This document shows, piece after piece, positions 26,449 through 36,049 of a stretch of 56,463 nt of DNA. The notes under the pieces were generated by a model. The model saw only the letters and a program-made list of their open reading frames with translations, made no database searches and was not told where the DNA came from. The position numbers and the translations under genes are program-made. The first letter of the stretch is position 1. Every line of letters starts with the position of its first letter. Source of the stretch: Winogradskyella sp. (GTDB taxonomy: Bacteria > Bacteroidota > Bacteroidia > Flavobacteriales > Flavobacteriaceae); NCBI RefSeq assembly GCF_025210595.1, contig NZ_JAOARH010000095.1, positions 1 to 56,463 of the forward strand, written 5' to 3'.

Positions 26449-26901
26449 ATGGATTTAAGTAATTTAAAACCTGCTAAAGGTTCAGTTAAAAATCAAGGGA
26501 AACGTGTTGGTCGTGGTCAAGGATCTGGTAAAGGTGGTACAGCGACAAGAGGACACAAAGGTGCTAAGTCTCGTTCTGGATATTCTAAGAAATTAGGATT
26601 TGAAGGTGGACAAATGCCTTTACAAAGACGTGTTCCTAAGTTTGGATTTACTAACATTAATAGAGTAGAGTATCAAGGTGTAAACTTAGATACATTACAA
26701 CAGTTAGTTGACGAGGATAAGATCAAAGATACTGTAGATTTTGAAACACTTGTATCATTAGGTAAAGCTGGAAAAAATGATTTAGTTAAGATCTTAGGTA
26801 GAGGTGAATTAAAAACAAAATTAACAGTAACTGCTCATAAATTTACTGCTACAGCAAAAGCTGCAATTGAAGCTGCTGGTGGTGAAGCTGTAACTTTATA
26901 A
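26449..26901 (+). CDS. rplO: 50S ribosomal protein L15 (uL15)
   Basis: The 150-residue protein has the glycine-rich N-terminus KNQGKRVGRGQGSGKGGTATRGHKGAKSRSG, then GFEGGQMPLQRRVPKFGF and a C-terminal globular domain (KILGRGELKTKLTVTAHKFTATA). L15 binds late in 50S assembly. It is followed after 11 nt by secY, the classical order. Confidence 0.99.
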   Translation: MDLSNLKPAKGSVKNQGKRVGRGQGSGKGGTATRGHKGAKSRSGYSKKLGFEGGQMPLQRRVPKFGFTNINRVEYQGVNLDTLQQLVDEDKIKDTVDFETLVSLGKAGKNDLVKILGRGELKTKLTVTAHKFTATAKAAIEAAGGEAVTL

Positions 26902-26912
26902 GACTTATTAAT

Positions 26913-28280
26913 ATGAAAATAATAGAAACATTAAAAAACGTCTGGAAAATCACTGAACTTAAGGATAGAATTGTTCTAACCTTAGGTTTATTGTTAGTGT
27001 ATCGTTTTGGAGCTCAAGTTGTGCTACCAGGAATTGATATTGATAGATTAGGTGGTTTACAGTCTGGAGTCGATGGTGGAATTTTAGGTTTACTAAACGC
27101 TTTTACAGGTGGTGCATTTGCTAATGCATCTGTATTTGCATTAGGTATTATGCCTTATATTTCTGCTTCTATTGTTGTTCAGTTAATGGGTATTGCTATT
27201 CCTTATTTGCAAAAGTTACAGAAAGAAGGTGCTAGCGGACAAAAGAAGATTACTCAAATTACGCGTTGGTTAACTATTGGTATCTGTTTGGTTCAGGCGC
27301 CAGGTTACCTAGCAAGTGTCCCTGCGTTATCAGGTGCACAATCAATGAGTGCTTTACTAGTGCCTAATTTTTCTGAAAGTATCTTTTACTTTTCATCAGT
27401 AGTTATATTAGTAACAGGTTGTGTCTTTGCAATGTGGTTAGGTGAAAAGATCACCGATAAAGGTATTGGTAATGGTATTTCATTATTAATTATGGTAGGT
27501 ATTATAGCTACTTTACCTCAGTCATTTGTTCAAAATGCAGCTTCAAGATTAGAAGGTGGTAATGGTGGTTTTATGATGATATTAATAGAAATGGTAATTT
27601 GGTTCTTAATTATATTAGGATCTGTATTCTTAGTAATGGCTGTTCGTAAAGTTGCAGTTCAATACGCAAGAAGAACAGCTTCTGGAGGATATGAAAAGAA
27701 TGTATTTGGTTCTCGCCAATTCTTACCATTAAAGTTAAATGCATCTGGTGTAATGCCAATTATCTTTGCTCAAGCAATTATGTTTGTGCCAGGATTAATT
27801 GGGCAAGCATCGTTTTTAGAGGGTACAGATACAGGTCAATGGTTACAAGCAGAATTCGGTAATAATTTATTTGGGTTTTGGTATAACTTAGTATTTGCAT
27901 TATTGATTATTGTATTTACATATTTCTATACAGCGATTACAGTACCAACCAATAAAATGGCAGATGATTTAAAACGAAGTGGAGGATTTATTCCAGGTAT
28001 TAGACCAGGTACTGAAACTGCAGAGTATTTAGATAAGATTATGTCACAGATTACTTTACCTGGATCTATATTCTTGGCTTTAGTAGCAATCTTCCCTGCT
28101 TTTGTATTTCAATTTGCAGGCGTACAACAAGGTTGGGCATTATTCTTTGGTGGAACATCACTATTAATTATGGTTGGTGTAGCTATAGATACCATGCAGC
28201 AGATTAATTCTTATTTATTAAATAAGCATTATGATGGCTTGATGAAAACCGGTAAAAACAGAAAAACTGTTACCGCATAA
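26913..28280 (+). CDS. secY: Protein translocase subunit SecY
   Basis: The 455-residue inner membrane protein has ten predicted helices and the plug-region and lateral-gate features of SecY. Recognisable stretches are GILGLLNAFTGGAFANASVFALGIMPYISASIVVQL (about 55-90), LTDKGIGNGISLLI-like ITDKGIGNGISLLIM near 181 and the cytoplasmic loop RSGGFIPGIRPGTETAEYLDKI near 355. It forms the SecYEG channel for export and membrane insertion. Neither adk nor map follows it; infA comes next after 79 nt. Confidence 0.99.
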   Translation: MKIIETLKNVWKITELKDRIVLTLGLLLVYRFGAQVVLPGIDIDRLGGLQSGVDGGILGLLNAFTGGAFANASVFALGIMPYISASIVVQLMGIAIPYLQKLQKEGASGQKKITQITRWLTIGICLVQAPGYLASVPALSGAQSMSALLVPNFSESIFYFSSVVILVTGCVFAMWLGEKITDKGIGNGISLLIMVGIIATLPQSFVQNAASRLEGGNGGFMMILIEMVIWFLIILGSVFLVMAVRKVAVQYARRTASGGYEKNVFGSRQFLPLKLNASGVMPIIFAQAIMFVPGLIGQASFLEGTDTGQWLQAEFGNNLFGFWYNLVFALLIIVFTYFYTAITVPTNKMADDLKRSGGFIPGIRPGTETAEYLDKIMSQITLPGSIFLALVAIFPAFVFQFAGVQQGWALFFGGTSLLIMVGVAIDTMQQINSYLLNKHYDGLMKTGKNRKTVTA

Positions 28281-28359
28281 TTATAAAACCAATTTAGAAA
28301 GTTCGGTATAAAAAAGGCAAGGTATTTGCTAATTGAGGATTGAACACTAAAAATAATTT

Positions 28360-28575
28360 ATGGCAAAGCAAGCAGCAATAGAACAAGACGGAACAATTAT
28401 AGAAGCATTATCTAATGCTATGTTTCGTGTAGAATTAGAAAATGGTCACATAGTGACAGCACACATTTCTGGTAAAATGCGTATGCATTACATTAAGCTT
28501 TTACCAGGTGACAAAGTAAAATTAGAAATGAGTCCTTACGATTTAACTAAGGCTCGTATAACTTATAGATACTAA
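28360..28575 (+). CDS. infA: Translation initiation factor IF-1
   Basis: The 71-residue OB-fold protein matches IF-1: [30 protein letters not shown], then [35 protein letters not shown]. It blocks the A site during 30S initiation. It lies 5 nt before rpmJ, the same pairing as in most bacteria. Confidence 0.99.
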   Translation: MAKQAAIEQDGTIIEALSNAMFRVELENGHIVTAHISGKMRMHYIKLLPGDKVKLEMSPYDLTKARITYRY

Positions 28576-28580
28576 GTAAG

Positions 28581-28697
28581 ATGAAAGTAAGAGCATCAGT
28601 TAAAAAGAGAAGTGCTGATTGTAAATTAGTACGTCGTAAAGGAAGACTTTACGTAATTAACAAAAAGAATCCTAGATTCAAACAAAGACAAGGATAA
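28581..28697 (+). CDS. rpmJ: 50S ribosomal protein L36, zinc-free type (bL36)
   Basis: A 38-residue frame encodes [20 protein letters not shown] followed by [18 protein letters not shown]. The start, the length and the KQRQG end are those of L36. The zinc ligands of the classical form (Cys11, Cys14, Cys27, His33) are reduced to Cys14 alone; the others are Ser, Asn and Phe. It is therefore the zinc-independent type. It sits between infA and rpsM as usual. Confidence 0.96.
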   Translation: MKVRASVKKRSADCKLVRRKGRLYVINKKNPRFKQRQG

Positions 28698-28705
28698 AAA
28701 GAAAA

Positions 28706-28793
28706 AGTCATTAGTAATTAGTAGTTAGATGAATCTGTTCGAAATCGAAAGGTTTAGGATTCTAACAACTAAACGCTAACACTAAACACTAAA
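28706..28793 (+). repeat. 88-bp element before rpsM, copy 1 of a duplication flanking rpsM
   Basis: The element differs from the one at 29185-29272 at about seven of 88 positions and ends 5 nt before the rpsM ATG. It folds on itself: TTAGT-a-GTTAGA (28718-28729) with TCTAAC-a-ACTAA (28761-28772), an inner TTCG/CGAA stem (28738-28741/28746-28749), and outer TTAGT/ACTAA (28711-28715/28781-28785). It is a candidate regulatory RNA element or a miniature mobile repeat. Confidence 0.7.
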
Positions 28794-28798
28794 TTAAT

Positions 28799-29173
28799 AT
28801 GGCAAGAATTGCAGGTGTAGACATACCAAAACAAAAAAGAGGAGTAATATCCTTAACTTATATCTATGGTATAGGTAGAAGTAGAGCAAAGGAAATTTTA
28901 GAAACTGCTAAAGTTGACGAAAGCACTAAAGTACAAGATTGGACTGACGATGAAATCGGAGCTATCCGTGAAGCTGTTGGTACATTTAAGATCGAAGGTG
29001 AGTTACGTTCTGAAACTCAATTAAACATTAAGCGTTTAATGGATATAGGATGTTACAGAGGTATTCGCCACAGAGCTGGTCTTCCATTAAGAGGACAACG
29101 TACTAAGAATAACTCTCGTACAAGAAAAGGTAGAAGAAAAACAGTTGCTAACAAGAAAAAAGTAACTAAATAA
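28799..29173 (+). CDS. rpsM: 30S ribosomal protein S13 (uS13)
   Basis: The 124-residue protein has [34 protein letters not shown], the [28 protein letters not shown] block and a basic tail. It contacts the P-site tRNA and forms an inter-subunit bridge with L5. It is bracketed by two copies of an 88-bp folded element, one directly before its own start and one before rpsK. Confidence 0.99.
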   Translation: MARIAGVDIPKQKRGVISLTYIYGIGRSRAKEILETAKVDESTKVQDWTDDEIGAIREAVGTFKIEGELRSETQLNIKRLMDIGCYRGIRHRAGLPLRGQRTKNNSRTRKGRRKTVANKKKVTK

Positions 29174-29184
29174 TAACAGACATT

Positions 29185-29272
29185 AGTCATTAGTAATTGG
29201 ACGTTAGATGAATCTGTTCGAAATCGGAAGGTTTAGGATTCTAACAACTAAAAGCTAACACTAGAAACTAAA
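29185..29272 (+). repeat. 88-bp element before rpsK, copy 2
   Basis: It is about 92 percent identical to 28706-28793, in the same orientation, and also ends about 4 nt before a start codon (rpsK). The central GATGAATCTGTTCGAAATCG is identical in both copies. Two differences fall within stem regions. Confidence 0.7.
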
Positions 29273-29276
29273 AAAT

Positions 29277-29660
29277 ATGGCAAAGTCAAGTTCAAAAAAA
29301 CGTAAAGTAATTGTTGATGCAATAGGAGAAGCACACATCACTGCATCTTTTAATAACATCATCATCTCTTTAACAAATAAAAAAGGTGACGTTATTTCTT
29401 GGTCATCAGCAGGTAAGATGGGCTTTAGAGGCTCAAAAAAGAACACTCCTTACGCTGCTCAGTTAGCTGCTGAGGATGCTGCAGGTGTAGCTAAAGAAGC
29501 TGGTTTAAAGAAAGTAAAGGTTTATGTAAAAGGTCCTGGTAATGGTAGAGAATCTGCTATTAGATCTATACATAATGCTGGTATAGAAGTATCAGAAATC
29601 ATAGATGTTACTCCAATGCCGCATAACGGTTGTCGTCCACCAAAGAGACGTCGTGTATAA
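29277..29660 (+). CDS. rpsK: 30S ribosomal protein S11 (uS11)
   Basis: The 127-residue protein has [46 protein letters not shown] and the conserved end [19 protein letters not shown]. It forms part of the 30S platform next to the E site. It is the last gene of its unit: a terminator and a new promoter precede rpsD. Confidence 0.99.
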   Translation: MAKSSSKKRKVIVDAIGEAHITASFNNIIISLTNKKGDVISWSSAGKMGFRGSKKNTPYAAQLAAEDAAGVAKEAGLKKVKVYVKGPGNGRESAIRSIHNAGIEVSEIIDVTPMPHNGCRPPKRRRV

Positions 29661-29664
29661 TTTT

Positions 29665-29685
29665 ATCCTGAACTAGATTCAGGAT
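29665..29685. repeat. Dispersed short palindrome, copy 2
   Basis: ATCCTGA and TCAGGAT pair around a 7-nt loop, 4 nt after the rpsK stop. Arms and most of the loop equal those at 258-278, and CTCAT follows in both. Confidence 0.6.
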
Positions 29686-29710
29686 CTCATTATTACAGTT
29701 TTACATGAAT

Positions 29711-29753
29711 AAATTAATATCAATCGAACTAAACGGTTGATATTAATTTTTTT
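29711..29753 (+). terminator. Rho-independent terminator after rpsK
   Basis: A perfect 13-bp stem (29711-29723 with 29737-29749) around a 13-nt loop is followed by a continuous T run to 29753. Its right arm contains the -33 element of the rpsD promoter, so the two signals overlap. Confidence 0.75.
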
Positions 29754-29766
29754 ATACGTAAATTTG
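29737..29766 (+). promoter_or_regulatory. Promoter of rpsD-rpoA-rplQ, overlapping the terminator
   Basis: TTG at 29737-29739 and TAAATTTG at 29759-29766 are again spaced by 19 nt. The predicted transcript has a leader of about 95 nt in which GAGAG and CTCTC, together with GATT and AATC, can pair to close a large loop. S4 represses its operon in other bacteria, so this leader is a reasonable place for such control, by inference only. Confidence 0.7.
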
Positions 29767-29867
29767 CAAACTGAAAAAAATCAAACAAGTATCAACGAGA
29801 GACAAACGATTGTAGAAGGATAAGTTTAAGACCTTAATTTTATAATCACTCTCAAAATTAAATTAAA

Positions 29868-30473
29868 ATGGCAAGATATACTGGTCCTAAAACTAAAATA
29901 GCTCGTAAATTCGGACAAGCTATCTTCGGAGATGATAAAGCCTTCGAAAAAAGAAATTACCCTCCAGGTCAACATGGGAACAATAGAAGACGTGGAAAAA
30001 AATCTGAATATGCAATCCAATTAATGGAGAAGCAAAAAGCTAAATATACTTATGGTATTTTAGAGCGTCAATTCAGAAACATGTTTAAAAGAGCAACTGC
30101 AGCTCAAGGTATTACAGGTGAAGTGTTATTACAATTATGTGAATCGCGTTTAGATAACGTAGTTTTCAGAATGGGTGTAGCTCCAACTAGAAGTGCCGCA
30201 AGACAATTAGTATCTCACAGACACATTACAGTTAATGGTAAAAAAGTAAATATCCCTTCTTACCAATTAAAAGCTGGTGATGTTGTAGGTGTAAGAGAAA
30301 AATCTAAATCATTAGAGGCTATTCAAAATTCATTGACTAATTCTAGCAATGTTTACGAATGGATCACTTGGAATAATGATACTATGGAAGGTACTTATGT
30401 ATCTGTTCCTGCAAGAATCCAAATTCCAGAGCAAATCAACGAGCAGTTCATCGTCGAATTGTATTCTAAATAA
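29868..30473 (+). CDS. rpsD: 30S ribosomal protein S4, zinc-free type (uS4)
   Basis: The 201-residue protein begins [20 protein letters not shown], without the N-terminal four-cysteine zinc knuckle of some S4 proteins. It has the PGQHG element near residue 33 and the S4-type RNA-binding domain [36 protein letters not shown]4 is a primary 16S rRNA binder and accuracy determinant. It has its own promoter, separate from rpsK. Confidence 0.99.
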   Translation: MARYTGPKTKIARKFGQAIFGDDKAFEKRNYPPGQHGNNRRRGKKSEYAIQLMEKQKAKYTYGILERQFRNMFKRATAAQGITGEVLLQLCESRLDNVVFRMGVAPTRSAARQLVSHRHITVNGKKVNIPSYQLKAGDVVGVREKSKSLEAIQNSLTNSSNVYEWITWNNDTMEGTYVSVPARIQIPEQINEQFIVELYSK

Positions 30474-30503
30474 TAAATTAATCACATTGGTATTTAGCCA
30501 AAG

Positions 30504-30533
30504 GGTTTATGGTCTTCTTCAAACCTATAAACC
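30504..30533 (+). promoter_or_regulatory. Hairpin between rpsD and rpoA
   Basis: GGTTTAT (30504-30510) and ATAAACC (30527-30533) pair perfectly and can extend by GGT/ACC with a small bulge. It lies in the 92-nt spacer before rpoA. It has no T run, so it is more likely to adjust expression or processing than to terminate. Confidence 0.4.
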
Positions 30534-30565
30534 GCGCAACTAAATAACAATTAAAACGAAGAACA

Positions 30566-31558
30566 ATGGCAATATTAAATTTTCAGAAACCAGACAAAGT
30601 AATCATGATTGATTCTACTGATTTTGAAGGTAAGTTTGAATTCAGACCTTTAGAACCAGGATACGGATTAACAGTAGGTAATGCATTAAGACGTGTATTA
30701 TTATCTTCTTTAGAAGGTTTCGCAATCACTTCTGTTAGAATAGAAGGTGTAGATCATGAGTTTTCTACAATTTCTGGTGTAGTTGAGGACGTTACTGAAA
30801 TGATCTTAAACTTAAAGCAAGTTAACTTTAAGCGTCAGATTGATGAAGTAGATAACGAAACAGTTACAATTTCTATTTCAGGACAAGACCAAATTACTGC
30901 AGGTGATTTTCAAAAGTTTATCTCAGGATTTCAAGTGTTAAACACAGATTTAGTAATCTGTAACTTAGATCCTAAAGTAAACATCAATATGGAAATAACA
31001 ATAGAAAAAGGTAGAGGTTATGTACCAGCTGAAGAAAATAAAAAAGCTTCTGCACCAATGGGAACTATCTTTACAGATTCTATTTACACACCTATTAAGA
31101 ATGTAAAGTATAGTATTGAAAACTTCCGTGTTGAGCAAAAGACGGATTACGAAAAATTAGTTTTCGAAATACTAACTGATGGTTCTATCCATCCAAAAGA
31201 TGCTTTAACAGAAGCAGCTAAAATATTAATTCACCACTTCATGTTATTCTCAGATGAGCGTATCACTTTAGAAGCTGATGAAATTGCACAGACTGAAACT
31301 TATGATGAAGAATCACTTCACATGAGACAACTATTAAAAACTAAATTAGTTGATATGGATCTTTCTGTACGTGCGTTAAATTGTTTAAAAGCTGCAGAAG
31401 TAGATACTTTAGGAGATTTAGTATCATTCAATAAAAATGATTTAATGAAATTCAGAAACTTTGGTAAGAAGTCTTTAACTGAGCTAGAAGAATTAGTAAA
31501 CGTTAAAGGTCTTAATTTCGGAATGGATTTAAGCAAATATAAATTAGATAAAGACTAA
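30566..31558 (+). CDS. rpoA: DNA-directed RNA polymerase subunit alpha
   Basis: The 330-residue protein has the dimerising N-terminal domain ([50 protein letters not shown]) and a C-terminal domain with the helix-hairpin-helix core [45 protein letters not shown] that contacts regulators and upstream DNA. Its place between rpsD and rplQ is the conserved alpha-operon order. Confidence 0.99.
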   Translation: MAILNFQKPDKVIMIDSTDFEGKFEFRPLEPGYGLTVGNALRRVLLSSLEGFAITSVRIEGVDHEFSTISGVVEDVTEMILNLKQVNFKRQIDEVDNETVTISISGQDQITAGDFQKFISGFQVLNTDLVICNLDPKVNINMEITIEKGRGYVPAEENKKASAPMGTIFTDSIYTPIKNVKYSIENFRVEQKTDYEKLVFEILTDGSIHPKDALTEAAKILIHHFMLFSDERITLEADEIAQTETYDEESLHMRQLLKTKLVDMDLSVRALNCLKAAEVDTLGDLVSFNKNDLMKFRNFGKKSLTELEELVNVKGLNFGMDLSKYKLDKD

Positions 31559-31570
31559 AGAATTTTTGAA

Positions 31571-31613
31571 TTGCGATTTATGAAGTACAATTGTGCTACT
31601 TCATAAATCGTAA
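31571..31613 (+). repeat. Strong inverted repeat between rpoA and rplQ
   Basis: CGATTTATGAAGTA (31574-31587) pairs perfectly with 31597-31610 around a 9-nt loop; three further outer pairs, one of them G-T, extend the stem to 31571-31613. It follows rpoA by 12 nt. There is no T run after it. A second, weaker fold (TTGCT at about 31653 with AGCAA at about 31671) lies closer to rplQ. Confidence 0.55.
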
Positions 31614-31693
31614 ATCTTAATTCGTAAATTAATAATAATCATATTTTGCTCCTCGAATAAAGAGTTTGGTAGCAAGATGATAAAACAAAAGTC

Positions 31694-32170
31694 ATGAGAC
31701 ACGGAAAAAAATTCAACCATTTAGGTAGAAAATCAGCCCACAGAAAAGCTATGTTAGCTAATATGGCATGTTCTTTAATAGAGCATAAGCGTATTAACAC
31801 TACAACAGCTAAGGCTAAAGCTTTAAAACAATTTGTAGAGCCTTTAATTACAAAATCTAAAGAAGATACAACTCACAACAGAAGAGTAGTAATGTCTAAA
31901 TTAAGACAAAAAGAAGCCGTATCTGAATTGTTTAGAGATGTAGCCGCTAAAGTTGGTGATCGACCAGGTGGTTATACACGTATCATTAAGTTAGGAAACC
32001 GATTAGGTGATAACGCTGATATGGCAATGATAGAATTAGTAGATTACAACGAGCTTTACAATGCTGGTAAAGTAGCTAAAAAATCTACACGTAGAAGTAG
32101 AAGAGGTGGTAAGAAGAGCACTACAGCTGTTCCACCAGTTGAAACTAAAGCTACTAACGAAGAAGAATAA
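31694..32170 (+). CDS. rplQ: 50S ribosomal protein L17 (bL17)
   Basis: The 158-residue protein begins [21 protein letters not shown] and has the core [41 protein letters not shown]. It exceeds the 120-130 residues of the E. coli and Bacillus proteins by a basic, then acidic, tail ([24 protein letters not shown]), a known feature in Bacteroidetes. It lies near the tunnel exit on the 50S subunit and closes the ribosomal cluster. Confidence 0.99.
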   Translation: MRHGKKFNHLGRKSAHRKAMLANMACSLIEHKRINTTTAKAKALKQFVEPLITKSKEDTTHNRRVVMSKLRQKEAVSELFRDVAAKVGDRPGGYTRIIKLGNRLGDNADMAMIELVDYNELYNAGKVAKKSTRRSRRGGKKSTTAVPPVETKATNEEE

Positions 32171-32291
32171 ATTGTCTAGAATGTTAATAAAGCGAATACA
32201 ATTAATGTTCAATTTATTTAACAAACTAAAGACTGTTTTCGTATTAAACAAATCTCGATTATCGAGTGTTAATAACGATTAATAAATATTG

Positions 32292-32324
32292 AGGATAGAC
32301 TTTTTAAGTTTATCCTTTTTTTTT
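32292..32324 (+). terminator. Terminator after rplQ
   Basis: AGGATAGACTT (32292-32302) pairs with AAGTTTATCCT (32306-32316) over 11 bp including one G-U pair, with a TTT loop and an eight-T run. It ends the rpsD-rpoA-rplQ transcript, about 120 nt after the last stop. Confidence 0.85.
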
Positions 32325-32381
32325 GGAATTTTGCAAAACCATATATTCCTGAGAACTTAGGAAACTCAATACATATTGTAA

Positions 32382-33485
32382 ATGAAATACAAACAAAGAA
32401 AAAAAGCACTTATATTATTAGCAGATGGCACCATCTTCCATGGTAAATCTATAGGAAAAGAAGGTACAGCGTTTGGTGAAGTATGTTTTAACACAGGTAC
32501 AACAGGTTATCAAGAAATCTTTACAGACCCTTCTTATTATGGCCAGTTAATGGTTACAACAAATGCACACATTGGTAACTATGGTACTAAAGATGATGAA
32601 GTAGAATCTGATGACATTAAAATAGCTGGATTGATTTGTAAAAATTTCAGTTTTGATTACTCAAGACCAGCAGCAGATAGATCTCTAGAAGATTTTTTTG
32701 AAAAGCACAATACATTAGCTATTGCAGATGTAGACACAAGAGCATTGGTAAGCTATATTAGAGACCATGGAGCTATGAATGCTGTAATTTCTACAGAGGT
32801 TGATAACATAGATAGTCTTAAAAAGCAATTAGCAGAACAACCAAAGATGGAAGGTTTAGAGTTAGCCTCTAAAGTTTCTACTAAAGAGCCTTATTATTTT
32901 GGAGACGAAAATGCAACATACAAGATTGCCGCTCTAGACATAGGTATTAAAAAGAACATCCTTAGAAACCTGGCACAACGCGATGCTTATATTAAAGTAT
33001 TTCCGTACAACTCTAAGTTTGAAGATTTAGAAGCATTTAATCCAGATGGTTATTTCTTATCTAACGGTCCTGGTGATCCAGAACCATTAGTAGAAGCACA
33101 AGCTGTTGCTAAGGAAATTATAGCTAGAAATAAACCATTATTTGGTATTTGTTTAGGACACCAAGTTATTGCATTAGCCAACGGAATTTCAACTTATAAA
33201 ATGCATAATGGACATAGAGGTATTAACCATCCTGTAAAGAATTTAATTACAGGTAGAGGTGAAATTACTTCTCAAAACCATGGGTTTGCTATCAATAGAG
33301 AAGAAACTGAAGCTAATGAAAATGTTGAAATTACACATTTACATTTAAATGATAATACTGTAGCTGGAATTAAGATTAAAGATAAAAATTGCTTTTCAGT
33401 ACAATACCATCCAGAAGCAAGTCCAGGGCCAAATGATTCGGTTTATCTATTCGATCAGTTTATAGAAAACATAAAAAATAATTAA
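32382..33485 (+). CDS. carA: Carbamoyl-phosphate synthase small subunit
   Basis: The 367-residue glutaminase subunit has the N-terminal CarA domain (ILLADGTIFHGKSIG; CFNTGTTGYQEIFTDPSYYGQ) and a class I glutamine amidotransferase domain with nucleophile Cys257 in FGICLGHQ and the partner residues His343 and Glu345 in YHPEASPGP. It hydrolyses glutamine and passes ammonia to CarB to make carbamoyl phosphate for pyrimidines and arginine. The carB gene is not adjacent. It lies between terminators and so is a single-gene unit. Confidence 0.98.
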   Translation: MKYKQRKKALILLADGTIFHGKSIGKEGTAFGEVCFNTGTTGYQEIFTDPSYYGQLMVTTNAHIGNYGTKDDEVESDDIKIAGLICKNFSFDYSRPAADRSLEDFFEKHNTLAIADVDTRALVSYIRDHGAMNAVISTEVDNIDSLKKQLAEQPKMEGLELASKVSTKEPYYFGDENATYKIAALDIGIKKNILRNLAQRDAYIKVFPYNSKFEDLEAFNPDGYFLSNGPGDPEPLVEAQAVAKEIIARNKPLFGICLGHQVIALANGISTYKMHNGHRGINHPVKNLITGRGEITSQNHGFAINREETEANENVEITHLHLNDNTVAGIKIKDKNCFSVQYHPEASPGPNDSVYLFDQFIENIKNN

Positions 33486-33488
33486 TAC

Positions 33489-33526
33489 AAAAAACGCAAC
33501 AAAATCAAGGATTTGTTGCGTTTTTT
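33489..33526 (+). terminator. Terminator after carA
   Basis: AAAAAACGCAACAAA (33489-33503) pairs perfectly with TTTGTTGCGTTTTTT (33512-33526) around an 8-nt loop, 3 nt after the carA stop. The T run is part of the stem. Confidence 0.85.
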
Positions 33527-33624
33527 TAGTTTCGAAAACATTATAGTAAATATTAATCGCAATTATGATTTTTGTTCTGTTTAACGGTTCATATTTTCGT
33601 AATTTTGAAATAAATCAACATTAA

Positions 33625-34929
<1,305 letters not shown>

Positions 34930-34952
34930 TAGTTATAAATATAGAATTAGAG

Positions 34953-34985
34953 AAAACCTATTCATTAATTTGAATAGGTTTTTTT
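34953..34985. terminator. Terminator between eno and the convergent DUF481 gene
   Basis: AAAACCTATTCA (34953-34964) and TGAATAGGTTTT (34971-34982) form a 12-bp stem around ATTAAT, followed by a T run on the plus strand. It serves eno, and the hairpin may also slow transcripts of the opposite gene, whose stop is only a few bases away. Confidence 0.8.
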
Positions 34986-34988
34986 CGT

Positions 34989-35741
34989 TTAAAAAGTATA
35001 GAGTAACCCATTAGTAAGCTCAAACTGTGTTTTTGACACAGACGAGCTCACAGGAAATTCATCATGAAAAAAATTAAAGTTGGTCTTAAACGCCAAATTC
35101 TTATAAATTTTAAATAGAAGAGAGGTATTGCTCGAAAAGCGGTAATCAGAAAAAGTATCAATCTTAGGTTGATAGTAACTAGTACTTATAACGCTTAAGG
35201 TTTCTGTAGGGTAAATACTAAAAGACAAATAAGCACTTCCTCTAATATCTTTTTGTGTACGATCTGGAATAGAGCTAGATGCTTTTTCATACTCATACAT
35301 AATAAGAGAACCTAGATAAAACTTGTAGTTATCATTATTGGTTAATTTAAAACGAGGACCAGTTCCGATTAAACCTCTAAAACCAATTTCTGAAATAGCA
35401 TCGTATTGTCCTTGTGCAAACGCTTCCCATTTAATGCTGTTAGAAATTTTTCTGTTATATCGTATATGTTGTGTTCCTCTATTAACTAATGAGTTGTCTT
35501 CTATTTTCTGAAGGTTAATATCATTTACAAATAACCAAAAGTTAGTGCTATTGTCGTATTGAATATGAGCCTTGTTTTTAATTCTAAAGATGTCATTAGT
35601 ATTTCTTATAAGTGATACATCTAGGCTAACAGAACCTGTCCATTTTGTAGTGTCACTAGGTTTTCGTAAAGACTCAACATTAATGACTTGTGCAAAGCAA
35701 GAAGTACTGATAAAAAAAAGGATAAACTTAAGCCAGTTCAT
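34989..35741 (-). CDS. DUF481 family outer membrane protein
   Basis: The 250-residue product has a signal peptide (LKFILFFISTSCFAQ) followed by alternating amphipathic strands with aromatic ends, as in small beta-barrels, and ends in phenylalanine. The strand set WTGSVSLDVSLIRNTNDIF, WLFVNDINLQK and FRGLIGTGPRFKL matches DUF481 proteins, which are predicted outer membrane barrels of unknown function. A Cys before FAQ might suggest a lipoprotein, but the AxA-type cut after FAQ is more likely. Confidence 0.75.
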   Translation of the reverse strand: MNWLKFILFFISTSCFAQVINVESLRKPSDTTKWTGSVSLDVSLIRNTNDIFRIKNKAHIQYDNSTNFWLFVNDINLQKIEDNSLVNRGTQHIRYNRKISNSIKWEAFAQGQYDAISEIGFRGLIGTGPRFKLTNNDNYKFYLGSLIMYEYEKASSSIPDRTQKDIRGSAYLSFSIYPTETLSVISTSYYQPKIDTFSDYRFSSNTSLLFKIYKNLAFKTNFNFFHDEFPVSSSVSKTQFELTNGLLYTF

Positions 35742-36049
35742 AATGGACTATTTTACAACGTAATATTAAAAATGATAAAAAAGCTATCAATCTAGTATTT
35801 TACAATAATAATTATCCTTACAAAAGTAACAACTAACTTCTATAAGATTTTTAACTAGATTGTATACTTTGTTTTTTTAGCAGATAATTGTTCTGTTTAT
35901 TGAGTATATGCTAATAGCAAAGCGCTCTAATTTCTATTTCCTAAAATGTAACTAGATATTAATAAATAGGTCATAAATCAGTTTTCGAAATCGTTTGATA
36001 TTTTGTAAATTAGCAATCCTTATAAATTCACAAAAAACAAGTAAAAAAT
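35742..36049. other. Divergent intergenic region between the DUF481 gene and gltA
   Basis: About 300 A+T-rich bases separate two divergent starts, so promoters for both should lie here. On the minus strand TACTTTTG (35821-35828) matches the -7 box about 80 nt before the DUF481 start, but its -33 element is not evident. On the plus strand nothing matches the full consensus before gltA. No reading frame, repeat or stable hairpin is seen. Confidence 0.4.

Noticed and set aside
28706-29272. Insertion sequence remnants around rpsM
   Set aside because: No transposase fragment or target-site duplication is visible; the copies end at the same distance from two start codons, which favours a regulatory or small-repeat reading.
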